A stretch of 64,000 bases of DNA from Fibrobacteria bacterium (GCA_025360005.1 JANYDA010000009.1:1-64000); one strand, 5' to 3'. Shown: positions 34,166 to 43,286, numbered from the stretch's first letter. The notes: a model not told the origin generated them from the sequence alone. Program-made: numbers and translations.

Positions 34166-35443
34166 TCAAAGATCGAAACTCAAACCAAGCATGAAGGTTC
34201 CCTCGGTATAGTTTTCCGTGCTGGGAAAAAGCTGGTAATGGCGGTAAGGTTGCGATGTTCCCCGATCGCCATAGGTATCCCGGATTCCGAAATCGTAGCT
34301 CAAATCGAACCGATCGGGCAGCCATGCATTTTCGTGCCAGGAGTCGAACAAAGGCGCGGCTATCTTGGCGCCCAATAACAGCGAAGAGAAAGGATAGTAC
34401 CGGATGTCCGCGGAGCGATAGAGCTCATCGCCTTGGTATTGGTCGCGGGCGAAGCCCGATTGGCTTTGCCGGTAACCGCGCGCGCGCAGCCGCAGATAGG
34501 TCCCTTCGCCGAAATACTGGTACCATTGCAGTTCCGCATCCTTGGAGTCCATCCCCCAGGTATCGATGTAGCGGCGCGCATTCAGCCGCAGCGAGCCCAG
34601 CAGGCCGCCGATACGGTAACCCTGCACAAGCTCCCCCGCCAAAGCCAGGCTGGTTTTTCTCCGGGGGACGTTTTCCTCGATGGCATAACCGTCCGCAAGG
34701 ATGACCGGGTTATATGGATGCCCCAGGTAACCGGAGGCGTGGATGCCGTTGAGGGTGAGGGAGGCCAAGGCCAGCGGGCTCAACACCTGGGTGGCGGAAA
34801 TCGACAAGGATTGGATTTGCTTCGCGCCGCCTTGATCGGCGAATGCGCCGCCCGGGTGGAAGTCGTCGAAGAACCAGGCCAGCACGGCGCCCAAGGTGGT
34901 ATTGCGTTCATTGAAGTCATGGGCGAGGGCCAGGGATGGGGAGTAGGAACGGTAGTCGGGTTCATCGCTGAAGTAGAACCCTCCCGTATAGACGCGGCCG
35001 CCTTGGCTGTAGGTCACGCTGGGGTTTTCCGAATGCCGCAATTCGCTTTTGGATGCGCCGCTGACGGCGTCGAAGGCGGGATCATTCCAGGGATTGGCGA
35101 AGGGCGTCCCGTTGGACTTGCGTTGCGAGGCGCCCGAGGTGGCATCCACCCCATGATCGCCGAGCTTTCCCGTAAGGTCGGCGCCCAAGCGGCGCGAGGC
35201 CCCGGATACGGCGTCGAATTCCTGATCCCATTGCAGGCTCCAGTCAGGGGAAAGCTTGTGGAAATAATCGAAGGCGGGCGTATGGTTCCAGACCTGGTTG
35301 CGATCCCAGTAATACATGTATTTGAAATCGAGCCGGTCCCCGGATTCTTCCGCGCGGGCGGGTATGGAAAGCGGGCCAGTCCCGATGGACAGGTAAACGG
35401 CGGCCGTGAGGATGCGCGCCGAATGCGGCGGCAGCTTCAACAT
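34166..35443 (-). CDS. DUF3570 outer-membrane barrel with three possible flavinylation motifs
   Basis: A 425-residue protein with a signal peptide (cleavage near IPARAEE). From about residue 145 it alternates like a beta-barrel (GGRVYTGGFYFSDEPDYRSYSPSLALAHDFNERNTTLGAVLAWFFDD...) and ends in an aromatic/hydrophobic strand, GTFMLGLSFDL. Residues 77-131 contain DAVSGAS (77-83), DATSGAS (100-106) and DAVSGAS (125-131). These resemble the D-x-x-SGA-T/S site where ApbE attaches FMN. DUF3570 is known from studies of extracytosolic flavin systems, usually with DUF4266 and ApbE. The start overlaps the DUF4266 stop by 7 bp. A role in carrying electrons across the envelope is inferred. Confidence 0.85.
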   Translation of the reverse strand: MLKLPPHSARILTAAVYLSIGTGPLSIPARAEESGDRLDFKYMYYWDRNQVWNHTPAFDYFHKLSPDWSLQWDQEFDAVSGASRRLGADLTGKLGDHGVDATSGASQRKSNGTPFANPWNDPAFDAVSGASKSELRHSENPSVTYSQGGRVYTGGFYFSDEPDYRSYSPSLALAHDFNERNTTLGAVLAWFFDDFHPGGAFADQGGAKQIQSLSISATQVLSPLALASLTLNGIHASGYLGHPYNPVILADGYAIEENVPRRKTSLALAGELVQGYRIGGLLGSLRLNARRYIDTWGMDSKDAELQWYQYFGEGTYLRLRARGYRQSQSGFARDQYQGDELYRSADIRYYPFSSLLLGAKIAAPLFDSWHENAWLPDRFDLSYDFGIRDTYGDRGTSQPYRHYQLFPSTENYTEGTFMLGLSFDL

Positions 35444-35670
35444 CCGCAGCCGCCGCCCGATCCCGAGCTTCCGCCCGCCGCGCCCTCCCGGCGCGGCAGG
35501 TTATGGCTTTCCAAACCCCCGCCCAGCGGATCGGGAGCGCGTTGCAGGATGGGATCGCTCAAGAATTCCCGGTCTTTTTGATGGACGCGGGCGCAACCGG
35601 AAAAGGCGGCGGCCACGGCCGCTGCCGCGCCGGCCATCACAACCAGTCTGCGGAAAGGGAGGCGTCTCAT
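35437..35670 (-). CDS. DUF4266 lipoprotein
   Basis: A 77-residue protein. Lipoprotein signal ends AAAFSGC (lipid Cys near 26). The mature part reads ARVHQKDREFLSDPILQ, then HNLPRREGAAGGSSGSGGGCGC. The REGaxGG...GGGCGC tail is diagnostic of DUF4266, which is almost always encoded beside DUF3570. The CGC end may bind metal or be modified. Its ATG overlaps the upstream cytochrome stop by 4 bp and its stop overlaps the DUF3570 start, so the three genes are translationally coupled. Confidence 0.9.
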   Translation of the reverse strand: MRRLPFRRLVVMAGAAAAVAAAFSGCARVHQKDREFLSDPILQRAPDPLGGGLESHNLPRREGAAGGSSGSGGGCGC

Positions 35671-36332
35671 TTGAGGCTGTTGTCCACGTTCAATCCTCCC
35701 AATCCCTTGGACGGCGCCGGCCAGCGGTAAGGGTCGTCATGCTTATGGCAGGCCACGGCGGAGCAGGTTTCCAGGGTGGGATCGTAGACGGCGCTCCGGC
35801 CCCGGTAGCGCGCGGTGTCGCTGTTCGCCGCGTCGAAGCGGATGTCCAGAACGCCGTTGAGATGATCCATCCCCGTCATCCATTCCTGCAGAAAGGTGAC
35901 GCGCAGGGTATCCAAGGGCACCGGGATGGGTCGATGGTGGATTAACGTGTCCACCCGCGCCAAGAGATAAGCGCCGCGGGCGATCGAATCCCGGAAAGAG
36001 GATCTGGTCCCGGCATCGTAAGCGGACGCCGATTGGCCGTGGGAATCGGCGAACACGCTGTCGTACAATGTCACGTCCTTTTCCCGCAAGGACGTCCTAT
36101 GGCAGTCCAGGCAGGTAATCGGTCCGTTACCCAGCTTGAGGCTGTCCGCGTGCAGGAGATGGAATTGATGGTTGACGCCGCCCACCGGATACGCGTGGCA
36201 ACTGGAGCAATCGGAGTTGACGGGAGAGGCTCCCGTACGGGATGCCAGGGAAGGTTCGTTGGGGATCCAACCCTGGCATCCCGGGAAAGCGAGCGAAGCT
36301 AAAAGCCAATAGATGCTGGAGCGGCGGGACAT
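35667..36332 (-). CDS. triple-haem c-type cytochrome lipoprotein (copy 2)
   Basis: A 221-residue paralogue of the cytochrome at 33089-33877. The lipoprotein signal ends LAFPGC. Motifs are CSSCHAYPVGGVNHQFHL, ITCLDCH and the CX4CH motif CSAVACH near the C-terminus. ATG 36332 is preferred over an upstream TTG. It is first in the minus-strand unit cytochrome-DUF4266-DUF3570 and would hand electrons to or from the flavin sites of the barrel. Between the second and third haem sites lies MTGMDHLNGVLDIRFD, matching copy 1's FNGSVDVEFS region, so the paralogy spans the whole chain. Confidence 0.85.
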   Translation of the reverse strand: MSRRSSIYWLLASLAFPGCQGWIPNEPSLASRTGASPVNSDCSSCHAYPVGGVNHQFHLLHADSLKLGNGPITCLDCHRTSLREKDVTLYDSVFADSHGQSASAYDAGTRSSFRDSIARGAYLLARVDTLIHHRPIPVPLDTLRVTFLQEWMTGMDHLNGVLDIRFDAANSDTARYRGRSAVYDPTLETCSAVACHKHDDPYRWPAPSKGLGGLNVDNSLK

Positions 36333-36392
36333 ACCCGGAGTAGGATACAAGCTACTGGAAGGTTGCGCCCGTGCGTTCCATCAGATCTCGAT

Positions 36393-36431
36393 AAAAAAAC
36401 ATACGCCCCGCCATTGAAAGGGCCGGGGCGT
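36393..36431 (-). terminator. intrinsic terminator after the OmpA gene
   Basis: Read on the minus strand, ACGCCCCG (36431-36424) pairs with CGGGGCGT (36410-36403) around a 13-nt loop. A run of T interrupted once follows (A tract 36393-36399 on the plus strand). It lies about 88 bp beyond the OmpA stop and 60 bp before the cytochrome operon, so it separates the two. Confidence 0.75.
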
Positions 36432-36518
36432 CGGATCAGAAATTATCCCATTTGCGGACGCGCCGACTGTCCTCCGGCGCTGGGGCGCCGGGGGCCATCG
36501 GCTTGGAGAAAGCGTTCT

Positions 36519-38123
36519 TCAGGGGTTGTATTCCTTGAGCGCTTCCTTGTTCAGGACTTGCAATTCCGTGCGGCGGTTCAGCTTGCGGCCGGTCGCCGTT
36601 TTGTTGTCGGCTTTGGGCATGGATTCCCCATAGCCTTTGGCGGAAAGAATATCCTTCAGCTCAGGTGCCACGCTCACCATGTAACCCATTACGGATTCCG
36701 AGCGGGCCTGGCTGAGGCGCTGATTGCTGGCATCGCTGCCCACGTCGTCCGTATGTCCGGCCACCTCGATGCGGAGCTTGGGATATTTGGTCAGCATCTT
36801 GGCGATGATGTTCAGGTAAGGCTTGGAGTTGATGGAGATATCGGTCTTACCCGTTTCAAAGTATACGGCATCCATGAGCAGGAGACCGGTGGAAAGGAGT
36901 TGCTTCTCCGCATCCGAGCGCTTGGATTTCTCCAACTCCAGGTTCTTCTGGGATTCGGCCAAGGCGATGGAATCCTGGCGGGATTTGTTCGCCATGGCGA
37001 GCGAGTCATCCTTGTTCTTGGCCAGCAAGGCGGCGGCGACGGAATCCGCTTTCGCCTTGTTGCGCGCATTCTCCAGGGAATCTTCCCGGGCTTGTTCTTT
37101 CAGGCTTCGGTTCGAATTCCGCAAACCGGCCTTTTCATTGGCCTCGCGCTGGGCTCTGGCCTTGGCTTCCGCTCTGCTACCGGCTTCGGTATCCAAGGTG
37201 AACGCCAGTCCGGCGAAGAGACGGAACGGTTCCAACGCCCTGGTGTTGGCCGCATCATTGCGATCCTGCGAAAGCGCCAGGTCCCCGCCCAAGGTGAGGT
37301 TGATGTCATAAGCCGAACGGAATTGGACCGAGGCCGTAGCCCAGAGCGGATCCGTCTGGAATTGAATGTTGTTGACGGGCGATCGCGTATGCAATTCCGC
37401 GCCCAGTACCGCGGCGAAGATGTTGACCTGGGCTCCCGTGCTCAGCAGCAACAAGGCCTCCGTGCCGCTCTCCGCGGAGGTGACCACGCCTTCGTTGAAA
37501 TGCATTTTGAAGCCCGCATCCTCGCTGCCCAGGACCAGGCTCTGGATGAGCTTGCCCATGAAATCCAATCCCGTCCGGGCCTCGAAATAGCTGTACCCGT
37601 CCGCGAAATTCGAATCGATGGGATTATTGGTCAGGCCCTGGTAGAGGGCGACCTGGGCGGCCATCCTGACCGGAGCGGACTGGGCGAACGGGAGGGTGCC
37701 TTGCACGCCCGCTCCTACCGTACCGGGGCCGGAAGCCTGGTCGCTGGTATAATCAAGGGAGCCGAAACCGGTGATGGAAGCGAAGGCGTCCACATGCCGG
37801 TTCAGGCCCAAGGCGATGGATCCGATGCCGGTGAAGAACTTGGCGTTCTTGTTGGGACCCAGCGCGAACTCCCTTTGCTGGTTATAGAAGGAACCGTTCA
37901 ACCCGAAGATCAAGCGTCCTTCCCCCAGCGCTTCAGCCGAGGCCGTCTGGCTCAGGCCGCGCGTGCCATACCAGGTGTTGGTGGGCGAAACGACACGGAT
38001 CTCGGTATTCGCCCCGATGTGTTCGAGAACGGGAGGGTCAACGTTGGTGGTGGCTTCTTGGGCCGCCGAAAAAATAGGCAATGCGATGATAAGTGCTGAT
38101 ACCAGCTGTCGATTCGATTTCAT
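36519..38123 (-). CDS. OmpA-family outer-membrane protein with coiled-coil linker
   Basis: A 534-residue protein with GAGGAAC before ATG 38123 and a signal peptide ending IFSAAQ. Residues about 25-310 form a beta-barrel (GEGRLIFGLNGSFYNQQREF..., FRLFAGLAFTLD). Residues about 315-405 are a charged Ala/Lys/Ser coiled coil (SLAMANKSRQDSIALAES...). Residues about 405-534 form an OmpA peptidoglycan-binding domain: VYFETGKTDISINSKPYLNIIAKML, VAGHTDDVGSDASNQRLSQARSESVMGYM and YGESMPKADNKTATGRKLNRRTEL. It links the outer membrane to the wall. It is monocistronic with its own terminator. Confidence 0.9.
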   Translation of the reverse strand: MKSNRQLVSALIIALPIFSAAQEATTNVDPPVLEHIGANTEIRVVSPTNTWYGTRGLSQTASAEALGEGRLIFGLNGSFYNQQREFALGPNKNAKFFTGIGSIALGLNRHVDAFASITGFGSLDYTSDQASGPGTVGAGVQGTLPFAQSAPVRMAAQVALYQGLTNNPIDSNFADGYSYFEARTGLDFMGKLIQSLVLGSEDAGFKMHFNEGVVTSAESGTEALLLLSTGAQVNIFAAVLGAELHTRSPVNNIQFQTDPLWATASVQFRSAYDINLTLGGDLALSQDRNDAANTRALEPFRLFAGLAFTLDTEAGSRAEAKARAQREANEKAGLRNSNRSLKEQAREDSLENARNKAKADSVAAALLAKNKDDSLAMANKSRQDSIALAESQKNLELEKSKRSDAEKQLLSTGLLLMDAVYFETGKTDISINSKPYLNIIAKMLTKYPKLRIEVAGHTDDVGSDASNQRLSQARSESVMGYMVSVAPELKDILSAKGYGESMPKADNKTATGRKLNRRTELQVLNKEALKEYNP

Positions 38124-38380
38124 TGTGTTCCTCTTTGTCACGCTTGTGGGGGGATGCAATCCACTCCAGCGAGTGATGATTGTGAATTACGTTATTCGTA
38201 CCGCACCCCCCAAGGATTAATTGCATGCAAAGGATGGGAGGTAAAACCGGAAAGCGGGGGGACCGCAGGGCTTTCGGCGGCTTCGGGGTTATCCAAGGCC
38301 GCGATGGCAGTCAACCGTAGCGTTAGCGTTACCCGGCAGCCGCCGCCGGCCTGTGGAAATGCCCGCCATCCGGCCTTTTT

Positions 38381-38638
38381 TCAGAAACCCGTGGTAAACG
38401 TATTCCTGCCGGACTTGGGCTTGTCGGCGGCGGCCAAGGCTTCCATACGGGCCCGGATTTCCGCGGTCAGAACCGTAGCGTCGAATTCATGCAGAAAGCG
38501 CAGCGCTTGCACCAGGCTTCCCGAAGCTTTATAGACCGATTGGTTGTTGGTTTCCTGGAGTAGATCTTCCAACGCCTTCAAGGCGGATTCGATTTGCCCG
38601 GCCGCTTTGTGGATCGACTTCATTTCCTGGGGATTCAT
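38381..38638 (-). CDS. hypothetical small helical protein
   Basis: An 85-residue protein with TAGGAGCAGAC before the ATG. Residues 1-70 look like two long amphipathic helices (EMKSIHKAAGQIESALKALEDLLQET; GSLVQALRFLHEFDATVLTAEIRARMEALA), followed by a basic tail. No signal peptide. It resembles no family I know. The good ribosome-binding site and independent position favour a real gene. Confidence 0.6.
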   Translation of the reverse strand: MNPQEMKSIHKAAGQIESALKALEDLLQETNNQSVYKASGSLVQALRFLHEFDATVLTAEIRARMEALAAADKPKSGRNTFTTGF

Positions 38639-38701
38639 GTCTGCTCCTAGGTTGCCGGCGGCCGCGCGCCGCCCGCCTTCCGGATGGGCCCAATGTAGGT
38701 A

Positions 38702-39190
38702 TTAAACCGGCTTAGCCCGCTCCAACTCCAGCAGCAGGGCCTTGTTCCCGGTCCCGCCCGCATAGCCGCCCGATTCCCCGGAAGCGCGGATCACGCGATG
38801 GCAGGGTATGAAAATGCATAGCGGGTTCCTGCCGTTGGCGGTACCCACCGCGCGCATCGCTCCCGGATTCCCGATCCGGTCCGCCAATTCCCGGTAGCTC
38901 CAGGTGGCGCCATAAGGGATTTTCGCCAACTCGCCCCAAACCCTCTGCTGGAAAGGCGTGCCGGCGGGAGCCAGCGGAAGCCGGAAGCTTTTCCGCCCGC
39001 CTTGGAAATATTCGTCGAGCTGCTTTTCCGCCAACGCCAATAAGGGACACGATGCTCCCCCGGCCGCGAAGCGCAGATCGAGCCGTTCCAGATCGGACTC
39101 ATTCCAGAGCAGGGCCGCCACGGTTTTCTCGGTAGCCGCGAGGATCAGGGGGCCGACCGGGGTAGCGATGGTTTTGCGGTAAGCTATCAT
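38702..39190 (-). CDS. ogt: methylated-DNA-protein cysteine methyltransferase
   Basis: A 162-residue repair protein that takes methyl groups from O6-methylguanine in DNA onto Cys130 in IPCHRVI. Other conserved parts are FQQRVWGELAKIPYGATWSYRELA (DNA-binding helix region), AMRAVGTANGRNPL (with the Arg finger) and SGGYAGGTGNKALLLELE. The start ATG 39190 has AGGAAATCGA upstream and overlaps the Ada-AlkA stop by 4 bp, so the two are coupled. Confidence 0.95.
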   Translation of the reverse strand: MIAYRKTIATPVGPLILAATEKTVAALLWNESDLERLDLRFAAGGASCPLLALAEKQLDEYFQGGRKSFRLPLAPAGTPFQQRVWGELAKIPYGATWSYRELADRIGNPGAMRAVGTANGRNPLCIFIPCHRVIRASGESGGYAGGTGNKALLLELERAKPV

Positions 39191-40632
39191 TTCGATTTCC
39201 TTTTTTTGGAAAAGTCCTTCGCGTAGGCGTGCCAGAGGTAGGCTGCCGCGTACCCGCGCCAGGGCCGGGCGCATTCCAAATCCAAATCGGAGTGTTCCGC
39301 CATCGCCCTTTTCAATATCAGGTCCGTGCCCGGGAAGGCGTCCGTATCCGCGATGCAGCGCAGGCTGATGTATTCGGCGGTCCAGGGACCGATTCCCTTG
39401 ATATCCAGCAACACCTTGCGGAAAGCGATGGGATCCTGGGTACTGCTCAGGGAGATTTTCCCCTGGGCATAGCGCTTCGCGAATTCCCGCAAAGCGGCCG
39501 CGCGTGCCCGGGTGGTGCCCACTTTATCCAAGCTGCTCGTGGCCAAGGTCTCCGCGCCGGGGAATATACGCAGCGCGGACCCGGTGAGCGGGTGGCGGAC
39601 CCCGTCTCCGTAGCCTTCCACCAGGCGCCCGATCATCCGATTGGCCTGCTCCATGCTCACCAGTTGGCCCAGGATGGAACAGACTGCGATCTCGAAGGGA
39701 TCCCAACCTCGCGGGCTGCGCAGGCCTGGATGAGCGCGGTTGAGGCGGTCCAGGTGCGCATTCTTGGCGAATGCATTGGCGACGAGCACCGGATCCGAAT
39801 CCAGATCGAACATGCTCCGGACGCGACGCGCCACCCGGCCCAGGCTGCGGGTATCCGCGCCCGTCACGCGCAACCTTAGGCAGGAGGCAGCGGGATCATG
39901 GGTAACGTGCAGGATACCCACGGCCCCGTCCAGGCGGAATATCCTCCCGTAAGACCCGTCCGCGAAGGTTTCCAGGCCGGCGATGGCATGGGATCGGTAA
40001 TAGGCCAGGGCGGCCTCCCAGGCAAAGGGCGGGCGGAAGGGAAGCGCCAATACGATCCCGGCTTCCCCGGCATCGCCGGCCTTGCGTTTGCGCAGCAGGG
40101 AAGGCGCGCGCCGGAACCGTTCCTTGATGGCGTCGTTGAAGCGCCGCAGCGAAGCGAAGCCGGCGGAAAAAGCGATCTCGCCGATAGGCAAGGCGGTTTC
40201 CACGATCAGGGTGCGCGCGAAATCGAGACGATTTTCCAGGGCGATACGCTTGGGGGACTTGCCGATTTCATTGGCGAACAGGCGGCGCAGATGGCGCGCG
40301 CTTACCCCGAACCGTTCCGCGAAACCGTTCTCATCCAGATTCGCGTATTCCTGTTCGGAGATGGCCTTCAAGGCCCTTTGCACCAAGGCGGATTTTCCCG
40401 ACCAGGCCGGGGACATGGGCGCGGATTCCGGACGGCAGCGCAGGCAGGGGCGGTAGCCTTTTTTCTCCGCCAGCGCCGCGGTGGGGAAGAACTCCACGTT
40501 TTCACGCTTGGGTTTGGCGGGGCATATGGGCCGGCAGTAAACGCCGGTGGTCTTTACCCCCACGTAGAACTTGCCGTCGAAGCGGGAGTCCCGGGCCGAC
40601 ATGGCCTGGTAACAAAGTTCCTGGTCCAACAT
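39187..40632 (-). CDS. ada: Ada regulator/AlkA glycosylase fusion (alkylation repair)
   Basis: A 481-residue three-part protein. Residues 1-75 are the Ada zinc domain that accepts methyl phosphotriesters (Cys33, Cys37, Cys63, Cys66; VYCRPICPAK ... YRPCLRCRPE). Residues about 85-185 are an AraC-type helix-turn-helix pair (GFAERFGVSARHLRRLFANEIGKSP; GEIAFSAGFASLRRFNDAIKERF). Residues about 195-475 are an AlkA-type 3-methyladenine glycosylase with LLDIKGIGPWTAEYISLR (HhH) and catalytic Asp in FPGTDLILKRA. It should both sense alkylation and remove damaged bases. Such AdaA-AlkA fusions are well known. Confidence 0.95.
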   Translation of the reverse strand: MLDQELCYQAMSARDSRFDGKFYVGVKTTGVYCRPICPAKPKRENVEFFPTAALAEKKGYRPCLRCRPESAPMSPAWSGKSALVQRALKAISEQEYANLDENGFAERFGVSARHLRRLFANEIGKSPKRIALENRLDFARTLIVETALPIGEIAFSAGFASLRRFNDAIKERFRRAPSLLRKRKAGDAGEAGIVLALPFRPPFAWEAALAYYRSHAIAGLETFADGSYGRIFRLDGAVGILHVTHDPAASCLRLRVTGADTRSLGRVARRVRSMFDLDSDPVLVANAFAKNAHLDRLNRAHPGLRSPRGWDPFEIAVCSILGQLVSMEQANRMIGRLVEGYGDGVRHPLTGSALRIFPGAETLATSSLDKVGTTRARAAALREFAKRYAQGKISLSSTQDPIAFRKVLLDIKGIGPWTAEYISLRCIADTDAFPGTDLILKRAMAEHSDLDLECARPWRGYAAAYLWHAYAKDFSKKRKSK

Positions 40633-40916
40633 GGATCAAGTATAAGAGGTTCCGAAATGCGCGACTAGCCGTTTCCGGACATGGTCGTTTCGCGAAAGCC
40701 CGCAAAATATCCGGGCATAAGGGGAAATCGAACCTTTTCCCGAGACAAACGCGCTTGCTGCCATCCCCATCCCCGCAGAGGCTCAGGCCCAGGACCACGC
40801 ATCGTGGTGTTTCCGCGTTCCACTTAGCGTTTTACCTTGGGGATGACCGTGTGAATCTCCCCAGTGGTTCCCGGCCGTTATTCGTCGTTCGCGCTAACAA
40901 CACATCGAGGTCAATA

Positions 40917-43286
40917 ATGTTCAAAAGCATGTCCGCCATTGTATTGGGGCTTTCCCTTTCCCTATTGGGCCAGGCCCGTGCCGCGGTTCCCGCCCTTCCT
41001 GCGCTGCAGAATCCTGGCGTGGACGCGGTTCTCCAACCCGTAAACTTCACGGCTTCCTGGCTGGCGGCGGCAGGCGCCGCGTCTTACCATGTGCAAGTCT
41101 CCACCACCCTGGACTTCGCCGCCCGCATTGTCGATGACTCCGGATTTACGGAAACGTTCCGGCCCATAGGTCCCCTGAAAAACAATCTCGCTTATTATTG
41201 GCGGGTGCGCGCCCGCAACGCGGATGGCTTGGGGGGCTATTCGGATCCCCGCAAGTTCACCACCATCGTGGCCATCCCGGTAGCGGTGGCGCAGGATGCG
41301 CCGGCCGCCAATGCGGTAAACCAGGCGCTCAAGCCCGTTCTGCTTTGGCGCAAGCAGGCGGAAACGGTTTCCTACCACGTGCAAGTTTCGGCCAAGGCGG
41401 ATTTCTCTACCTTTGTTTTCGAGGATAACGTAACCGATACCACAGCCACTCCGGGGCCATTGGCCACAAGTACGGCCTACTTCTGGCGCGTTAACGGCAA
41501 AAATGAGGCCGGAATCGGACCCTACTCCGCGGTCCGCACCTTCACCACGGTGCCGGCCATGCCGGCGGTCCCCGCCCTGATCGGGCCTGCCGATAACGCC
41601 GAGCAACTCGCCATCCCCGTCGCCTTCTCCTGGCACAAGGCCGATCGCGCGGTCACCTACCAACTTCAGGTCTCCGCCTTCGCGAACTTCCTGAACCCGG
41701 TATACGATCACGTCTTCATAGCCGGAGATACCGCCTTCACCGATGCCAAGCTGGACTATGGAACCAAGTATTACTGGCGCGTGCGTTCCGGCAATCCGGG
41801 CGAAGCCGCGCCTTTCACCGATGCCCGCAGTTTTACCACCTTGGCGGTTCCGGCCGTTCCTACCTATGTCAAGCCCGCCGACGTGGCGGTTGATCAGCCG
41901 GTTTTCCTGACTCTGACCTGGCGCAAGAGCGCGCTTACCGCTGCCTATAAGGTGCAGGTTTCCACCAATGCCGCCTTTACCGGCGCGCTGGCGGTGAACG
42001 ATTCCGTCTTGACGGACACCAGCAAACCCATCGGCCCCTTGGACAACAAGACCGTTTACTATTGGCGCGTGCGCTCCAAGAACGCAGCGGGGGTGAGCGA
42101 CTATGCCGCGGTGCGCAAATTCACCACCATCATTCTCATCGCCCCAATCGCTCCCGCGTTGGCTTCCCCCGGGGATGCGGAGACAGGGATTTCCCCCAGC
42201 CTTGTCCTCAAGTGGCATCCTTCCGATCGGGCGGCTATTTATCATTTGCAGGTTTCCCTCACCTCCACCTTCGCCACCCTGGTAAGCGAAGACGCCGCGG
42301 ACAAGGACACCACCAAATCCGTGGGGCCGCTCCATAACGATGAGACTTACTACTGGCGCGTGAGCGCCAAGAACGATGCCGGCGCAAGCGCCTATTCGGA
42401 AATCCGCAGCTTCACCACCAGGGCCGGGGCCGCGGCCGAACCCGTATTGGTTTCGCCTGCCGACAATGCGGTTAACCAGCCGCAAACCCTGACGCTGGTT
42501 TGGAAAAAGTCCCAGAATGCGGAGACCTACCATATCCAGGTTTCCGTGAAAGCGGATTTCTCCACCCGTCTGGTCGACGATTCGGGCGGAACGGACACGA
42601 CCCTGCAAGCGGGCCCGCTCGTTTACGAGCAGATCTATTATTGGCGGGTAGCGGCCAAGAATTCCGCCGGCGCCAGCGCCTACTCCGACGCGCGTAAATT
42701 CACCGTCATCATCGGGGCTCCCGCCATTCCCTCCTTGCTTGAACCCGCGGACAATGCGGCATACCGGGCGCGGAGCTTCACCTTCAAATGGGATGCGTCT
42801 TCGCGCGCGGCTTCCTATCGCCTCCAGCTTTCCACCACGGCCACCTTCTCCTCTTCCGTCCTCGACGACAGCTCCTTGACGGATACCACCCGCGCGGTTT
42901 CCGATCTCGCCGCCAACACCCTGTACTTCTGGCGCGTACGAGCCAAGAATGCGGGCGGCGTGGGCGGCTGGTCGGACATCCGCAGCTTCAAGACGGAGCC
43001 GGCCGTGGGCATCGCCCGCCAGGACGCCAAGGATAGGGAAGGGTTCACCGTCCTGTCCGGCAGCAGGGCCACGCGCGGCGCGGAACTGGAGTTCTCGGTG
43101 AAACATGAGGGGAATGTCCGCTTCACCGTGATCAATCCCGTCAATGGACGCAGCAGCGAGCTGGTGAACAAACATTTGGATGCGGGAAGCTACCGCCTTC
43201 CGATAGGCCCGCAAGGCCGAGGCGTATATTTCCTCAACATGACGGCGGGGGATTTCCGCCAGACGCGGAAGGTTTTCCTGCCTTGA
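40917..43286 (+). CDS. secreted protein with seven FN3-like repeats and a C-terminal sorting-type tail
   Basis: A 789-residue protein starting at ATG 40917 after GAGG, with a signal peptide ending GQARAA. Seven repeats of about 95 residues run from residue 25 to about 705. Each has a Pro-rich start, W-x(9)-Y-x-(L/V)QVS, a TDT-type turn, YYWRV-R-x-KN-x-G and a closing FTT. The tail (TRGAELEFSVKHEG ... GVYFLNMTAGDFRQTRKVFLP) resembles FlgD-like or type-IX-style C-terminal domains in secreted FCB proteins. A surface adhesive or carbohydrate-associated role is possible; no catalytic domain is present. Confidence 0.8.
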   Translation: MFKSMSAIVLGLSLSLLGQARAAVPALPALQNPGVDAVLQPVNFTASWLAAAGAASYHVQVSTTLDFAARIVDDSGFTETFRPIGPLKNNLAYYWRVRARNADGLGGYSDPRKFTTIVAIPVAVAQDAPAANAVNQALKPVLLWRKQAETVSYHVQVSAKADFSTFVFEDNVTDTTATPGPLATSTAYFWRVNGKNEAGIGPYSAVRTFTTVPAMPAVPALIGPADNAEQLAIPVAFSWHKADRAVTYQLQVSAFANFLNPVYDHVFIAGDTAFTDAKLDYGTKYYWRVRSGNPGEAAPFTDARSFTTLAVPAVPTYVKPADVAVDQPVFLTLTWRKSALTAAYKVQVSTNAAFTGALAVNDSVLTDTSKPIGPLDNKTVYYWRVRSKNAAGVSDYAAVRKFTTIILIAPIAPALASPGDAETGISPSLVLKWHPSDRAAIYHLQVSLTSTFATLVSEDAADKDTTKSVGPLHNDETYYWRVSAKNDAGASAYSEIRSFTTRAGAAAEPVLVSPADNAVNQPQTLTLVWKKSQNAETYHIQVSVKADFSTRLVDDSGGTDTTLQAGPLVYEQIYYWRVAAKNSAGASAYSDARKFTVIIGAPAIPSLLEPADNAAYRARSFTFKWDASSRAASYRLQLSTTATFSSSVLDDSSLTDTTRAVSDLAANTLYFWRVRAKNAGGVGGWSDIRSFKTEPAVGIARQDAKDREGFTVLSGSRATRGAELEFSVKHEGNVRFTVINPVNGRSSELVNKHLDAGSYRLPIGPQGRGVYFLNMTAGDFRQTRKVFLP

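Noticed and set aside
36363-38099. Long plus-strand open frame (578 codons) opposite ompA
   Set aside because: Composition is the reverse shadow of the coding strand, with no family match, while the minus strand has a clear OmpA protein with signal peptide and terminator.
40962-43214. 750-codon minus-strand frame opposite the FN3 protein
   Set aside because: It mirrors the FN3 repeats and has low-complexity Gly/Arg composition; the plus strand has a signal peptide and seven recognisable repeats.
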